Source of the DNA: Alphaproteobacteria bacterium
Lineage (GTDB): Bacteria > Pseudomonadota > Alphaproteobacteria > Rhodobacterales > Rhodobacteraceae
Length of the DNA: 64,000 nucleotides
NCBI GenBank assembly: GCA_024280735.1
Contig: JAJRPO010000058.1
Span: forward strand, 32,179 to 96,178
Direction of reading: 5' to 3'
Under the pieces are notes generated by a model. The model was not told the DNA's origin and searched no databases. It was given only the letters and a program-made list of their open reading frames with translations. Below are positions 16,935 to 26,078 of the stretch, piece after piece. The number at the start of each line of letters is the position of its first letter. The stretch's first letter is position 1. A program made the position numbers and the translations under genes.

Positions 16935-17579
16935 ATGGCCAAGCAACTCGATTACCATTCAATCCACGCAATTTTTAGCCGCTTTCGCGATAGCGAGCCT
17001 GAACCCAAGGGTGAGCTGGAACATGTGAACGCCTATACGCTTGTGGTGGCGGTGGCCTTATCGGCGCAAGCCACAGATGTGGGTGTGAACCGTGCCACAC
17101 GGGGGCTGTTTGCCGTTGCCGATACGCCGCAAAAAATGCTGGATTTGGGGATTGATAAAGTCACCGAGCATATCAAAACCATCGGTCTCTATCGTAACAA
17201 AGCCAAGAACGTGATGAAAATGAGCCAGCTGTTGGTGGATGAATACGACGGTGTGATACCCTCAAGCCGTGCCGCCTTGCAAAGCCTGCCGGGGGTTGGC
17301 CGCAAAACCGCCAATGTGGTGCTGAATATGTGGTTCAAGCAACCCGCACAGGCAGTCGATACCCATATTTTCCGCTTTGGCAATCGCACAGGGGTTGCCC
17401 CCGGCAAAGACGTGGTGGCGGTTGAACGCGCCGTTGAGGACCACATCCCTGCCGAATTCCAACACCATGCGCACCACTGGATGATCCTGCACGGGCGCTA
17501 TATCTGCAAGGCGCGCAAACCGGTTTGCGCCAACTGTATTATCGAGGACTTATGTCCGTTTGAGGAGAAGACCAAGTGA
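16935..17579 (+). CDS. nth: endonuclease III (base-excision repair)
   Basis: A 214-residue DNA glycosylase/AP lyase for oxidised pyrimidines. It shows the helix-hairpin-helix LPGVGRKTANVVLN with the catalytic lysine, the catalytic aspartate in VDTHIFR, and the C-terminal 4Fe-4S loop C-x6-C-x2-C-x5-C (CKARKPVCANCIIEDLC). The start at MAKQLDYHS (16935) gives the family length; no good ribosome site is visible. Its stop overlaps the GTG start of the downstream kinase by three bases, indicating coupling. Confidence 0.95.
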   Translation: MAKQLDYHSIHAIFSRFRDSEPEPKGELEHVNAYTLVVAVALSAQATDVGVNRATRGLFAVADTPQKMLDLGIDKVTEHIKTIGLYRNKAKNVMKMSQLLVDEYDGVIPSSRAALQSLPGVGRKTANVVLNMWFKQPAQAVDTHIFRFGNRTGVAPGKDVVAVERAVEDHIPAEFQHHAHHWMILHGRYICKARKPVCANCIIEDLCPFEEKTK

Positions 17580-18568
17580 GCAAGAAATTCCAGGTTGTCG
17601 GCATCGGCAATTCCATCGTTGACGTGCTGGCCCATTGCGAAGATGCGTTTCTGAGCGATAACGGCGTTGAAAAAGGCATCATGCAGTTGATCGACACGGC
17701 GCGCGCGGCGGAATTATATGGCAAAATGGGACCCTCGTTGGAGATTTCCGGCGGTTCTGCCGCCAACACTATCGCGGGGTTGGCGGCCATGGGCGCGCGC
17801 ACCGCTTATGTGGGCAAGGTCAAGGCCGATCAGTTGGGCGACATCTTTGCCCATGACATTCAGGCGCAAGGCGCGGTTTACGAAGTGCCCCGTGCGCCAG
17901 CAGAAGCGGTGGATGAAACTGGCCGTTGTATGGTGTTGGTGACGCCGGATGCTGAACGCTCGATGAACACCTATCTGGGCGTTTCCGAACACCTTGGCCC
18001 CGACGATATTGATGTGGCCATGATGGCGGATGCAGATTGGATTTACCTTGAAGGCTATCGCTTTGACGGCGCGCAAAGCCACGCAGCCTTTGCCAAAGCC
18101 ATCAAGGCTTGCAAAGGCACAGGCGGCAAGGTTGCCCTGACCCTGTCAGACCCGTTTTGTGTGGAGCGCCACCGGGATGCCTTCCGCACCATGATCCGCG
18201 ATCATGTGGACCTGCTGTTTTGCAATGAACATGAAATGCAGGCGATGTATCAAAGCACATCGCTCGAATCCTGCCTGAAAATCGCTGCCGAAGAATCCGA
18301 AATTGTCGCCTGTACCATCGGCGCGCGCGGGGCGTTGATCATTCGTGGTGCGGAAACCTTTCACGCGCCCGCTGCTGCCACCACAGTTGTGGACGTGACC
18401 GGAGCAGGCGATATTTTCGCGGCTGGATTTATGCACGGGCTGGTCAATGACAAAGACATGCTGACCTGTGGCCGCATGGGCTGCGTCGCTGCCAGCGAAA
18501 TCATCAGCCACATCGGTGCGCGCCCCGAGGCGGACTTGCAAGAATTGTTCAGGGCTGCAGGGTTGTAA
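17576..18568 (+). CDS. PfkB family kinase (adenosine kinase-like)
   Basis: A 330-residue ribokinase-fold kinase. It has the N-terminal sugar-binding GGSAANTIAGLAAMG and the anion-hole/catalytic motif DVTGAGDIFAAGF with its catalytic aspartate. The layout fits the alphaproteobacterial adenosine-kinase-like branch next to nth. It probably phosphorylates adenosine or a related nucleoside or sugar; substrate not proven. It begins with GTG inside the nth stop region and is followed by a hairpin terminator. Confidence 0.85.
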   Translation: MSKKFQVVGIGNSIVDVLAHCEDAFLSDNGVEKGIMQLIDTARAAELYGKMGPSLEISGGSAANTIAGLAAMGARTAYVGKVKADQLGDIFAHDIQAQGAVYEVPRAPAEAVDETGRCMVLVTPDAERSMNTYLGVSEHLGPDDIDVAMMADADWIYLEGYRFDGAQSHAAFAKAIKACKGTGGKVALTLSDPFCVERHRDAFRTMIRDHVDLLFCNEHEMQAMYQSTSLESCLKIAAEESEIVACTIGARGALIIRGAETFHAPAAATTVVDVTGAGDIFAAGFMHGLVNDKDMLTCGRMGCVAASEIISHIGARPEADLQELFRAAGL

Positions 18569-18647
18569 CTCCTTTGCTTTCTTTGTTCTTCAACTATCCT
18601 CAGGGGTGAATTGCGCATGGCGCAAGAGGGGGCGGATAGCCCCCTTA

Positions 18648-18672
18648 CACTTTTCTGCATCGCAGAAAAGTG
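18648..18672. terminator. hairpin between PfkB kinase and sulfotransferase genes
   Basis: CACTTTTCTGC (18648-18658) and GCAGAAAAGTG (18662-18672) form a perfect 11-bp stem with a 3-base loop. It lies between the convergent kinase and sulfotransferase genes and can serve both. Confidence 0.55.
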
Positions 18673-18694
18673 CTACCGAACGGCGCAAAATGTT

Positions 18695-19498
18695 CTAATC
18701 CCCCAGCTTGGCGTGAACTTCGTCTAAATCAATCTCACCCACTGGTGCCTTGCGGCTCGGATCCTGCGCGTCGTATTTAAACAGCACAAAATCCCGCTTA
18801 TAAATCTCGTAAACCAGATGCATCGACAGATCGTCGAAGTAATCCTCGATCGGATGGGCGCGTTTTGGCCCGTGGCCTTCGCTTTCGTTAAAGCGCGGTA
18901 TATTATCGATGTCCAACGCGTGTTTCACATCTATATTTTTCAGCACGGTCTTCATCCCGGCCTGAAAATCCTCGGTGCTGATAATTTGATCATAACGCCC
19001 GCCGTTCACAATCAAGGTCGAGGCATGACCCGCCACAGCAGACCAGTGAATATCCGGGTCCATCGGGCGGCGGTATTTAATGGTGTCGCGGGCAAACAGC
19101 AGGAAACGGCGAAACGAGGCGATTTGGTCAAACTCGCCCTCCACCTCGACACCATATTTGCGCATCAATTGGGGCACCAGATTGCCGCGATAGCGTTTGC
19201 CGTTGCGCTGAATACCGCAAATCTTGTCAAAGAACGATGACAATACCCGCGAGTAGGGGTTGCGCACGCAGGTAAAAGTATAAGTATCCTGCGCCTGCGC
19301 CCGTTCGGTAATCAGCGGTTGGCTAACGTCTTGGCTCCACTTGTGCAGGCCTGTGGTGCTGTCATGAATGTCGCCATCAAAAAACCGCCCGTTGTCGGAA
19401 TAATACATGATCTGGCCAATGGTTGAACAGGCGCATTTCGGGATTACCCGATACAAAACGCTTTGGCTTTCGGTCATCCATGTTCCGGGAAACCCCAT
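18695..19498 (-). CDS. sulfotransferase family protein (HNK-1/chondroitin type)
   Basis: A 267-residue cytoplasmic sulfotransferase. The 5'-phosphosulfate loop is IPKCACSTIGQIMYY near the N-terminus and the 3'-phosphate motif is CVRNPYSRVLSSFFDK. Such enzymes move sulfate from PAPS to a sugar hydroxyl. AGGAGAATAAAT immediately upstream fixes the start at 19498. It is divergent from a core-2-type glycosyltransferase, which suggests both modify the same cell-surface or exported glycan. The acceptor is unknown. Confidence 0.85.
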   Translation of the reverse strand: MGFPGTWMTESQSVLYRVIPKCACSTIGQIMYYSDNGRFFDGDIHDSTTGLHKWSQDVSQPLITERAQAQDTYTFTCVRNPYSRVLSSFFDKICGIQRNGKRYRGNLVPQLMRKYGVEVEGEFDQIASFRRFLLFARDTIKYRRPMDPDIHWSAVAGHASTLIVNGGRYDQIISTEDFQAGMKTVLKNIDVKHALDIDNIPRFNESEGHGPKRAHPIEDYFDDLSMHLVYEIYKRDFVLFKYDAQDPSRKAPVGEIDLDEVHAKLGD

Positions 19499-19659
19499 AT
19501 TTATTCTCCTGCTCAAGGCGGTATTGGCACCGCATAATGTTCTTTTGACACAGATGTAGCGAAATGTAGCAAATATGCCAAGAAAAACTGTTTCAAGGCA
19601 GGTTGATACCGGATAAACACTGCATAAATGTTAGTCACAGCCAGCAGAGCAGTAAAGAA

Positions 19660-21234
19660 ATGGCAAAAATTGCCTATATTTTGTTATGTCACAAAGACCC
19701 GGATGCAGTTGTACTGCAAGCCGAGGGTCTGACTGCGGCTGGCGATTGCATTGCGATCCATTTTGACGCCAGCGCCAATGCGGCGGATTACAAACAGATT
19801 ACCAAGGCCTTGCAGGATAATCCCCATGTTGCATTCGCCAAACGGGTAAATTGTGGTTGGGGGGAATGGTCACTGGTGCAAGGGTCGCTAAACGCAATGA
19901 TTGCAGCGGAGGAAAAGTTTCCCGATGCCACTCATTTCTATATGGTGTCGGGCGATTGTATGGCGATCAAACCTGCCAGCTATACCCATCGTTTTCTGGA
20001 TGAAAACGACACGGATTTCGTAGAGCATAATGATTTCTTTGAATCCGACTGGATCAAAACCGGTATGAAAGAAGACCGGCTGCATTTTCGGCATTGGTTT
20101 AATGAACGCACCCATAAGAAATTGTTTTACAATTCCTATCGCTTGCAGAAATTCCTGAAGATGGGCCGGCCTGTTCCGGCGGACTTGGAAATTAAAATTG
20201 GCTCGCAGTGGTGGTGCCTGCGGCGGCGCACGGTTGAGGCCATATTACAGTTTGTGCGTCAGCGGCGTGAAATTGTCCGCTTTTTCTCGACCACCTGGAT
20301 TCCCGATGAAACTTTCTTTCAGACCTTGGTTCTGCACCTTGTCCCCAAAGAAGAAGTTGTTAATCGCACGCTGACGTTTTTGATATTCTCTGATTACGGT
20401 ATACCCGCCACGTTTTTCAACGATCAGTATGAATTCCTTTTGGCACAGGATTCACTGTTTGCCCGCAAAGTTTCATCCCATGCATTGGCGTTGAAAGCGA
20501 AGTTATCCAAGCTGTATGCGGGCGGAGATGTGGATTTGAATATCACCGACGAGGGGCGCACGCTTTATGGTTTCTTGACCAAACGGGGCCGTTTTGGCCG
20601 CCGTTTTGCCACCCGCTTCTGGGAGCGCGAGAGCACAATAGGGCGCGAGCGTGAATTGCTGATTTTGATGTGTAAAAAATGGCATGTGGCAAAACGGTTT
20701 CTGGCCACTGCCGAACTGGTGACCGGGATCAGTGGTCTTGCCTATTTGTTTGACGAGCAAGACACCCCTTTGCCCAACCTTGGCGGTATTGAAAATGATC
20801 TGGACAAACGGGCACGCCACAGGCGCGCCGTGATGCGTCTTTTGTTCGAACATGGCCAGACGGACCGGATGATTATTTGTGCAGATACGGGCAACATTGG
20901 TTTGCTTGATGATTTTTATGCGGATCGTTGCACCACGCGGGTGCTGGAATTATCCTGTGAATTTGATGATGACTATCTGACGGGGCACGCCGTTCGGACA
21001 GGTTTGGCGGGCGAGAAAAGCTCGGCTGATACCCTAAAGCGGCTGGTGCCGACGATCCGGATGGATTTCACCTTTGAGAGCAATCAAATCAGGGACCGCG
21101 ATTACCCGCACTTCCATTCGATTTCTGATCGCAATAGTGTCGCTGAAAATGCCGTTAAGATTGCGGCATTTATGGATATCACCGATGACCAAGCCCACGA
21201 AATTGCACAAACTCCCTATCTCTTTGCTGACTGA
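19660..21234 (+). CDS. core-2/I-branching-type glycosyltransferase (GT14-like)
   Basis: A 524-residue protein. The N-terminal half resembles core-2/I-branching N-acetylglucosaminyltransferases and xylosyltransferases (AKIAYILLCHKDPDAV; IAIHFDAS; HFYMVSGDCMAIKPA; IKIGSQWWCLRRRTVEAIL; TTWIPDETFFQTL). The C-terminal part, about 200 residues, is an accessory region found in rhodobacterial versions, function unknown. No membrane helix or signal is seen. The ATG at 19660 begins the conserved MAKIAYIL; the upstream ribosome site is weak. It is divergent from the sulfotransferase and followed after 7 bases by the HIT gene. Confidence 0.8.
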   Translation: MAKIAYILLCHKDPDAVVLQAEGLTAAGDCIAIHFDASANAADYKQITKALQDNPHVAFAKRVNCGWGEWSLVQGSLNAMIAAEEKFPDATHFYMVSGDCMAIKPASYTHRFLDENDTDFVEHNDFFESDWIKTGMKEDRLHFRHWFNERTHKKLFYNSYRLQKFLKMGRPVPADLEIKIGSQWWCLRRRTVEAILQFVRQRREIVRFFSTTWIPDETFFQTLVLHLVPKEEVVNRTLTFLIFSDYGIPATFFNDQYEFLLAQDSLFARKVSSHALALKAKLSKLYAGGDVDLNITDEGRTLYGFLTKRGRFGRRFATRFWERESTIGRERELLILMCKKWHVAKRFLATAELVTGISGLAYLFDEQDTPLPNLGGIENDLDKRARHRRAVMRLLFEHGQTDRMIICADTGNIGLLDDFYADRCTTRVLELSCEFDDDYLTGHAVRTGLAGEKSSADTLKRLVPTIRMDFTFESNQIRDRDYPHFHSISDRNSVAENAVKIAAFMDITDDQAHEIAQTPYLFAD

Positions 21235-21241
21235 GGATTCT

Positions 21242-21622
21242 ATGACAAACATCTATGACCCGGAAAATATCTTTGCCAAGATTCTGCGCGGTGAAATCCC
21301 GAATGACACGGTGCTGGAAACCGAGCATGCGCTGGCATTTCGCGATATTCTACCACAGGCACCAGACCATATTCTGGTCATTCCCAAGGGCGCGTATGTG
21401 AATTATGACCACTTTGCCCAAGCGGCGAGTGACGCGGAAATTATCGGCTTTACCCGCGCGATAGGGCAGGTTTGCGATATCTTGGGCGTGGCACCCGGGG
21501 CTGCTGGTGATGGGTACCGGATGATTGCAAACACGGGCGAAGATGGCGTGCAAGATGTGCCGCATTTGCATGTGCATATTCTGGCTGGCCGCAGGTTGGG
21601 GCGGATGTTGCAACCCGCCTAA
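21242..21622 (+). CDS. HIT family nucleotide hydrolase (HINT-like)
   Basis: A 126-residue histidine-triad protein with VPHLHVHIL (H108, H110, H112), matching HinT-type purine nucleoside phosphoramidases. GAGGATTCT before the ATG is the probable ribosome site. It starts 7 bases after the glycosyltransferase stop, so it is likely cotranscribed, but the two functions need not be related. Confidence 0.9.
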   Translation: MTNIYDPENIFAKILRGEIPNDTVLETEHALAFRDILPQAPDHILVIPKGAYVNYDHFAQAASDAEIIGFTRAIGQVCDILGVAPGAAGDGYRMIANTGEDGVQDVPHLHVHILAGRRLGRMLQPA

Positions 21623-21701
21623 AAGCTTTGCGTTTAAATTGAATCACAAATCACCCTAAGTGTGTATTGCGATGCTTTTGGCCAGAGGAAACGCAACCTT
21701 C

Positions 21702-22502
21702 TTAATGAACTGCCGTGTCCAGCGGGTCTATCAACGTGCGCCCGCCGTCTACTGTAATAATTTGCCCGGTAATAAAGCCGGAACTTTCAGATGACAGGAA
21801 CTGCGCCACTTCGGCAATTTCGCTGGCGTCGGCGATCCGGCCCATCGGGGTGACGGCAATCATCGCTTCGCGGGTTTCGGCATCGTCTTTTAGACGCGCT
21901 TGTAGGCTGGCGCTCATCACCGATCCAATGGCGATTGCATTCACCCTTATCCGTTTCTCGGCCAATGATACCGCAAGGGAGCGTGTCAACTGGTTCAAGG
22001 CGGCGCAGGCCACCGAGTAGGACAGCAATTCGGGGTGCGTGCGTTCCGAGGCGATAGAACTGAGGTTCACAATCGAGCCTGCTAATTCGCCGTCATCCTC
22101 TGACTGTTTGATCATCCGTTTGGCGATGGTTTGGGTGATGCGCAGATTGGCCAGCACATTTTGTTGAAACAACAGCTCAAACCCGTCTTCTTTGGGGTCC
22201 AGCGGGTTGGTTGCCAGAACTTGGCGCGAGGCGTTTATCAAAATATCGACCCGGTCAAATGCGTCCAGAGTGGCGGACAGCAGATTGGCAACTGTCAATT
22301 TTTGACGCAGATCGCCGGCGAAACTGCGCACGTTTGATCCATCGCCTTCAATGGCTTCGACTTCGGCTTGTAGTTTGGATTCGTCCATATCGGCCAACAT
22401 GACATTGGCCCCCTGATCAGAAAAATGGCGGGCGATTTCAAGCCCGATGCCGTTGGCCGCGCCAGTAATAATGGCGGTTTTGCCTTCGATAGAAAATGAC
22501 AT
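21702..22502 (-). CDS. SDR family protein lacking the catalytic lysine
   Basis: A 266-residue short-chain dehydrogenase/reductase. The cofactor loop TGAANGIG is at 13-20 and an acidic residue follows strand 2 (LADMDE), favouring NAD(H). The catalytic serine (S149) and tyrosine (Y162) are present, but the YxxxK lysine is cysteine: Y162-S-V-A-C166 (codon TGC). The usual NNAG is INAS (89-92). The C-terminal GQIITVDGG is normal. Catalysis may be altered or lost. It stands alone, convergent with the HIT gene. Confidence 0.85.
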   Translation of the reverse strand: MSFSIEGKTAIITGAANGIGLEIARHFSDQGANVMLADMDESKLQAEVEAIEGDGSNVRSFAGDLRQKLTVANLLSATLDAFDRVDILINASRQVLATNPLDPKEDGFELLFQQNVLANLRITQTIAKRMIKQSEDDGELAGSIVNLSSIASERTHPELLSYSVACAALNQLTRSLAVSLAEKRIRVNAIAIGSVMSASLQARLKDDAETREAMIAVTPMGRIADASEIAEVAQFLSSESSGFITGQIITVDGGRTLIDPLDTAVH

Positions 22503-22561
22503 ATTGTAGGCGTCCTTTCGGGCGATTCTTTTAGGAGACTAGGGGAAAACGGAGCTGTGGC

Positions 22562-23566
22562 CTAGAGTTTTGGTTTGCGCGCGAAAAAGCACTTGTATTG
22601 TGCCGATTGGGATAGGCGCTCCACGGTGCGGAAACTGGCGTCGAGTGTTGCCTCATAGGCCAGTTGCCGATTGGCGACCATGTACAGTTTTCCGGTTGGT
22701 TTCAACAGGCGCGCAGCAGAGTCGATGAATCGTTGCCCGAGAGCGGGGTCTGCCTTGCGGGATTGGTGAAAGGGCGGGTTTGTGATGACAAAATCAAGAG
22801 AATTATTTGCCGGAAGTGCGGTTGCATCTGTCCAAGTGAACGTAGCGCGTTCATCTGTTACGTTTAGCTTTGCGCACTGTAACGCGCCTGCGTGGGCCTC
22901 GATCAAGTCGAGTTTGGTGATCGCCGGATTGGCGGTTAAGGCTTGCTGGGCAAGATAACCCCAACCCGCCCCGAGGTCAGCACCGATGCCTTTTAGCTTA
23001 CCTGCTAAATGGGGGACTAACTCGAGCGAACCTTTGTCGATTTTACTTTCGCTGAAAATACCCGCCTGTGTCCAATATCCGTCATCGTTTTGGGTTGGAT
23101 TGAGGGCTTTGGACCAAACAGCGAATTCATCGGGCTGGTTGGATTTTACCAGCCAGAAAACTTTGCCATGCGCCTTGGAAATAGCACCTTCGACGGGCAG
23201 GAATTTCTTAACCGCCTTAAGCTGGCTTTCAATGCCGTCGGTTTTGGCACCATCTATAACCAATATGCCATTTGTTGCCAGCGCCTCGTAAGCGCGTGCA
23301 ATATGGGCGCGATTTTCGTCGCGTGAACGGGACAGGTGAACAATCGCCAAGGCATGGCCTGCGCCGGTCGCTTGGGAGAAGGTGAAACCTGACCGCGCCA
23401 GATACGCGTGTGTCGGGAAAAAGTCTTGCAGACAAGTTGTGCGGTCTTTTGGCAGCAAATCATAGGCCGGACAGGACTGCGCATTTACCACAAGGATTGA
23501 ACCATCCGTTGGAATTTCGATAGCGCCATTTTCAAATGGCAATGAGAGGCGATCAGTTTGGGCCAT
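22562..23566 (-). CDS. rsmC: 16S rRNA (guanine-N2) methyltransferase RsmC-like
   Basis: A 334-residue class I methyltransferase with the two-domain RsmC layout: a degenerate N-terminal half and a catalytic C-terminal half with GADLGAGWGYLAQQAL (SAM motif I) and TNPPFHQSRKADPALGQRFI (NPPF, typical of base-N methyltransferases). It should methylate the exocyclic amine of a guanine in 16S rRNA (G1207 in E. coli). It lies 21 bases before clpS... in genome order; clpS is the next gene downstream on the minus strand's upstream side, with a 21-base gap between the rsmC start (23566) and the clpS stop (23588), so clpS-rsmC may be cotranscribed. Confidence 0.88.
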   Translation of the reverse strand: MAQTDRLSLPFENGAIEIPTDGSILVVNAQSCPAYDLLPKDRTTCLQDFFPTHAYLARSGFTFSQATGAGHALAIVHLSRSRDENRAHIARAYEALATNGILVIDGAKTDGIESQLKAVKKFLPVEGAISKAHGKVFWLVKSNQPDEFAVWSKALNPTQNDDGYWTQAGIFSESKIDKGSLELVPHLAGKLKGIGADLGAGWGYLAQQALTANPAITKLDLIEAHAGALQCAKLNVTDERATFTWTDATALPANNSLDFVITNPPFHQSRKADPALGQRFIDSAARLLKPTGKLYMVANRQLAYEATLDASFRTVERLSQSAQYKCFFARKPKL

Positions 23567-23587
23567 CAGCGGGGGAGGGCGCGCGCC

Positions 23588-23938
23588 CTATTCCTTTTCC
23601 ATTGTGCATTGCAGCGGATGCTCGTGTTTACGGGCGAAATCCATTACTTGCGTTACTTTGGTTTCGGCTATTTCACGGCTGAACACGCCGACAACGGCCA
23701 GACCCTTTTTATGCACAGTCAACATCAGGTCAATCGCGCCGGCGTTATTGATGCCAAAGAATTTTTGCAGAATGATCACCACAAATTCCATCGGCGTGTA
23801 ATCATCGTTCAGCAACATCACCTTATACATCGGCGGACGTTCGGTTTTCGGCTTGGTCTTGGTGGCCAGCGCCACGTCACCGTCAGAATCGTCCGGGCGA
23901 TCGTCGTCTTGTGCAAGCTTTGGATGGTGTAGCGTCAT
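23588..23938 (-). CDS. clpS: ATP-dependent Clp protease adaptor ClpS
   Basis: A 116-residue adaptor that delivers N-degron substrates to ClpAP. A disordered charged N-terminus is followed by the conserved core from residue 37: [21 protein letters not shown], with the [14 protein letters not shown] pocket and [20 protein letters not shown]. The start at 23938 begins MTLHHPKL; further upstream extension is not conserved-looking. The stop is 21 bases from the rsmC start. Confidence 0.95.
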   Translation of the reverse strand: MTLHHPKLAQDDDRPDDSDGDVALATKTKPKTERPPMYKVMLLNDDYTPMEFVVIILQKFFGINNAGAIDLMLTVHKKGLAVVGVFSREIAETKVTQVMDFARKHEHPLQCTMEKE

Positions 23939-24248
23939 ATTTGGCCGATGGTTTTGTGTTGGGTCAGCAATTAGATATAGCGTGGCGGTGGTAAGAAAAA
24001 AGAGCGGATAAATCAAGAGACCATAAAATCACAGGCCGATTGGTTTGTGGTTGTGGACATTATCAGCACTAAACCTAGTGTGCAAAGGGGGGATTTAACC
24101 TGCATATGGAAAAGTGTTGCCACAATAACACCGATTGGCACATTGAAAATAAAGGGTTTTCTGAATAAATTCACCATGCTAGCCTAAAGGGGAGCAAAAA
24201 TAGTCGCTAAAGCGGCAAGAGGCAGTATTAGCAGACGTCGGAGAACCG

Positions 24249-25601
24249 ATGCGATTCGTAGTAGTAGTTCGCGCACTTACAGCGCTTGTATATCTTTTGG
24301 TTGCCAGCGCAGGTGCGTTTGCGGCCCCGTATGCCGCCATGGTGGTAGATGCGCGCAGTGGCAAGGTTTTGCACTCGCGCAATGCCGATACGCGATTGCA
24401 TCCGGCATCGCTCACCAAAATGATGACGCTTTATGTGGTGTTTGACGCGATCAAGCGCGGCGAGTTATCGCTGGATAAAAAAGTCAAGATTTCACGCAAT
24501 GCGGCGAACGAGCAGCCCTCGCGATTGGGATTAAAGGCCGGGCAACGTATTTCCATTCGTTATTTGATCCGGGGCGCCGCCGTGAAATCTGCCAATGATG
24601 CAGCGACAGCATTAGGCGAAGCGGTTTCCGGTTCCGAGGCCGCATTTGCCCGCCGAATGACAGCGACTGCGCGTAAACTGGGGATGAGCAAAACCACCTT
24701 TAAAAATGCCCACGGCCTGACGCGATCCGGCCATTTGTCCACCGCGCGGGATATGACCACATTGGGGCGGCGGTTGTTTTTTGATTTTCCCGACTATTAC
24801 AACTTGTTTTCCCGCAAATCGACGGATGCAGGGGTGCGGCAAGTGGCCAATACCAACCGTAAATTGCTGAGCGCTTATCGCGGCGCTGACGGCATTAAAA
24901 CCGGCTATACATCGGCGGCAGGGTTCAATTTGGTTGCTTCCGCCAAGCGGGGCAACAAGCGGGTTATAGCAACCGTATTTGGTGGCAAGACCTCTGCGTC
25001 CCGTAATGCCCGCGTGGCAGAGCTGTTGGACCTAGGTTTTAAAAAGTCGCCGACATATGCGGCGATAAACAAACCCGCTGCCGTGGATCTGGGTGTCAAA
25101 CCAAAGGTTATCAAAGTCGCCATTTCCGGTGCTGTTAAAACCAGCCCGCGCCCCAAAGAGCGTACACAGAATCAGGGTGTGCAGCAATTGGCGCAGGTGG
25201 ACACCCAAGCCATCGAAAACGCAATTATTGCCGCCAATAACGAAGTAAAAACAGCAAAGAAGCCTGCTGTGACGCCGCCAAAACGCCAGCAAGTTGCTAA
25301 AGCACAGGCGGCGCAATTACGTGTGGTTACACGAGTGTCCACGAGTGGGGGCCGCTATTGGGCTGTTCAGGTCGGTGCGTTTTCATCGCGCCACCAAGCG
25401 GAGAAGGCCCTGCTTCAAACAGCTTTGCGTGAATTGCAGACTCTGGAAAAATCAGACCGTTATATTGATTACGCAATGGTCAGCGGTTACATGAAATACC
25501 GCGCGCGCTTTGTCGGGTTGAATCAAGCCGAAGCAAACCTAACCTGCGCCCGCTTGAACGCGCGCAATGCAGTGTGCGCCCCGATCCGGCCCGGAACTTA
25601 A
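24249..25601 (+). CDS. D-alanyl-D-alanine carboxypeptidase (PBP5/6-like) with SPOR domain
   Basis: A 450-residue periplasmic peptidoglycan-trimming enzyme. A signal peptide ends near AGAFA (residue 25). The serine-peptidase motifs are S54-L-T-K57, S114-A-N116 and K217-T-G219. A low-complexity linker (about 300-370) leads to a C-terminal SPOR domain (YWAVQVGAFSSRHQAEKAL), which binds denuded glycan at the division septum. Together these suggest septal D,D-carboxypeptidase action. It stands alone, with about 230 bases of upstream sequence and about 480 bases of gene-free DNA after it. Confidence 0.93.
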   Translation: MRFVVVVRALTALVYLLVASAGAFAAPYAAMVVDARSGKVLHSRNADTRLHPASLTKMMTLYVVFDAIKRGELSLDKKVKISRNAANEQPSRLGLKAGQRISIRYLIRGAAVKSANDAATALGEAVSGSEAAFARRMTATARKLGMSKTTFKNAHGLTRSGHLSTARDMTTLGRRLFFDFPDYYNLFSRKSTDAGVRQVANTNRKLLSAYRGADGIKTGYTSAAGFNLVASAKRGNKRVIATVFGGKTSASRNARVAELLDLGFKKSPTYAAINKPAAVDLGVKPKVIKVAISGAVKTSPRPKERTQNQGVQQLAQVDTQAIENAIIAANNEVKTAKKPAVTPPKRQQVAKAQAAQLRVVTRVSTSGGRYWAVQVGAFSSRHQAEKALLQTALRELQTLEKSDRYIDYAMVSGYMKYRARFVGLNQAEANLTCARLNARNAVCAPIRPGT

Positions 25602-26078
25602 AGCACCGTTTTAAGTGCGACTTGCAGTAAGGCCAGACCAATTGCTATGTAGTGCCAGATTTCTTTGAGTGATAGCATTGGTTGTGAGTGATAATGTTGC
25701 TTGGCTGTATTATACACAAAATAAATTATTAAAATTACAGGAGCAGGTAGGCCAGCCACAGCGTGATGCGCTGCAACTTTCGTTGGAAAATACTGTAAAT
25801 GCACAAGAAAATGTTGCAAGGCGCAGTGAAATAATATTGACAGGTCGATGACTCTTGTACAATCTTGTTCAACCAGACCCGCGTAAGAGGTGTTTTGGAA
25901 ACGGCGATAGGAGTTATTGCAAGATATTTTGCAATGGGCCGAGTTTACGCAGAGAGGTGCATTAATTCTAGCAATCCATGAAAAATGTGTCACAATGCTG
26001 ATATGTAAACAAAGAATAAAGGTCTGACTCAACAGTCCTTACTGAAGATTACTGAATAACAATGGAGAGGAAATACAA
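25602..26078. other. AT-rich gene-free stretch upstream of peptide ABC operon
   Basis: This 477-base gap is AT-rich compared with its neighbours. Open frames on both strands lack ribosome sites and recognisable domains. It probably holds the promoter of the downstream ABC operon and contains one clear palindromic motif at 25916-25935. AATGGAGAGG at 26060-26069 is the ribosome site of the binding-protein gene. Confidence 0.5.
25916..25935. promoter_or_regulatory. ATTGCAA...TTGCAAT operator-like palindrome
   Basis: ATTGCAA (25916-25922), GATATT, TTGCAAT (25929-25935): perfect 7-bp arms. Read as ATTGCAAG-N4-TTTGCAAT it has the 8-4-8 layout of TTTGCAAA-N4-TTTGCAAA that I recall for ScfR/RamB/PccR-type regulators of short-chain acid metabolism. 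It lies about 145 bases before the ABC operon start. Binding by the XRE regulator at 45.4-46.7 kb is a guess. Confidence 0.4.

Noticed and set aside
25598..26032. 144-codon open frame on the minus strand in the gap before the peptide ABC operon
   Set aside because: No ribosome site, odd composition rich in His/Cys, no domain, and AT-rich promoter-like DNA; only its last 26 residues look membrane-like and they also lack a ribosome site.
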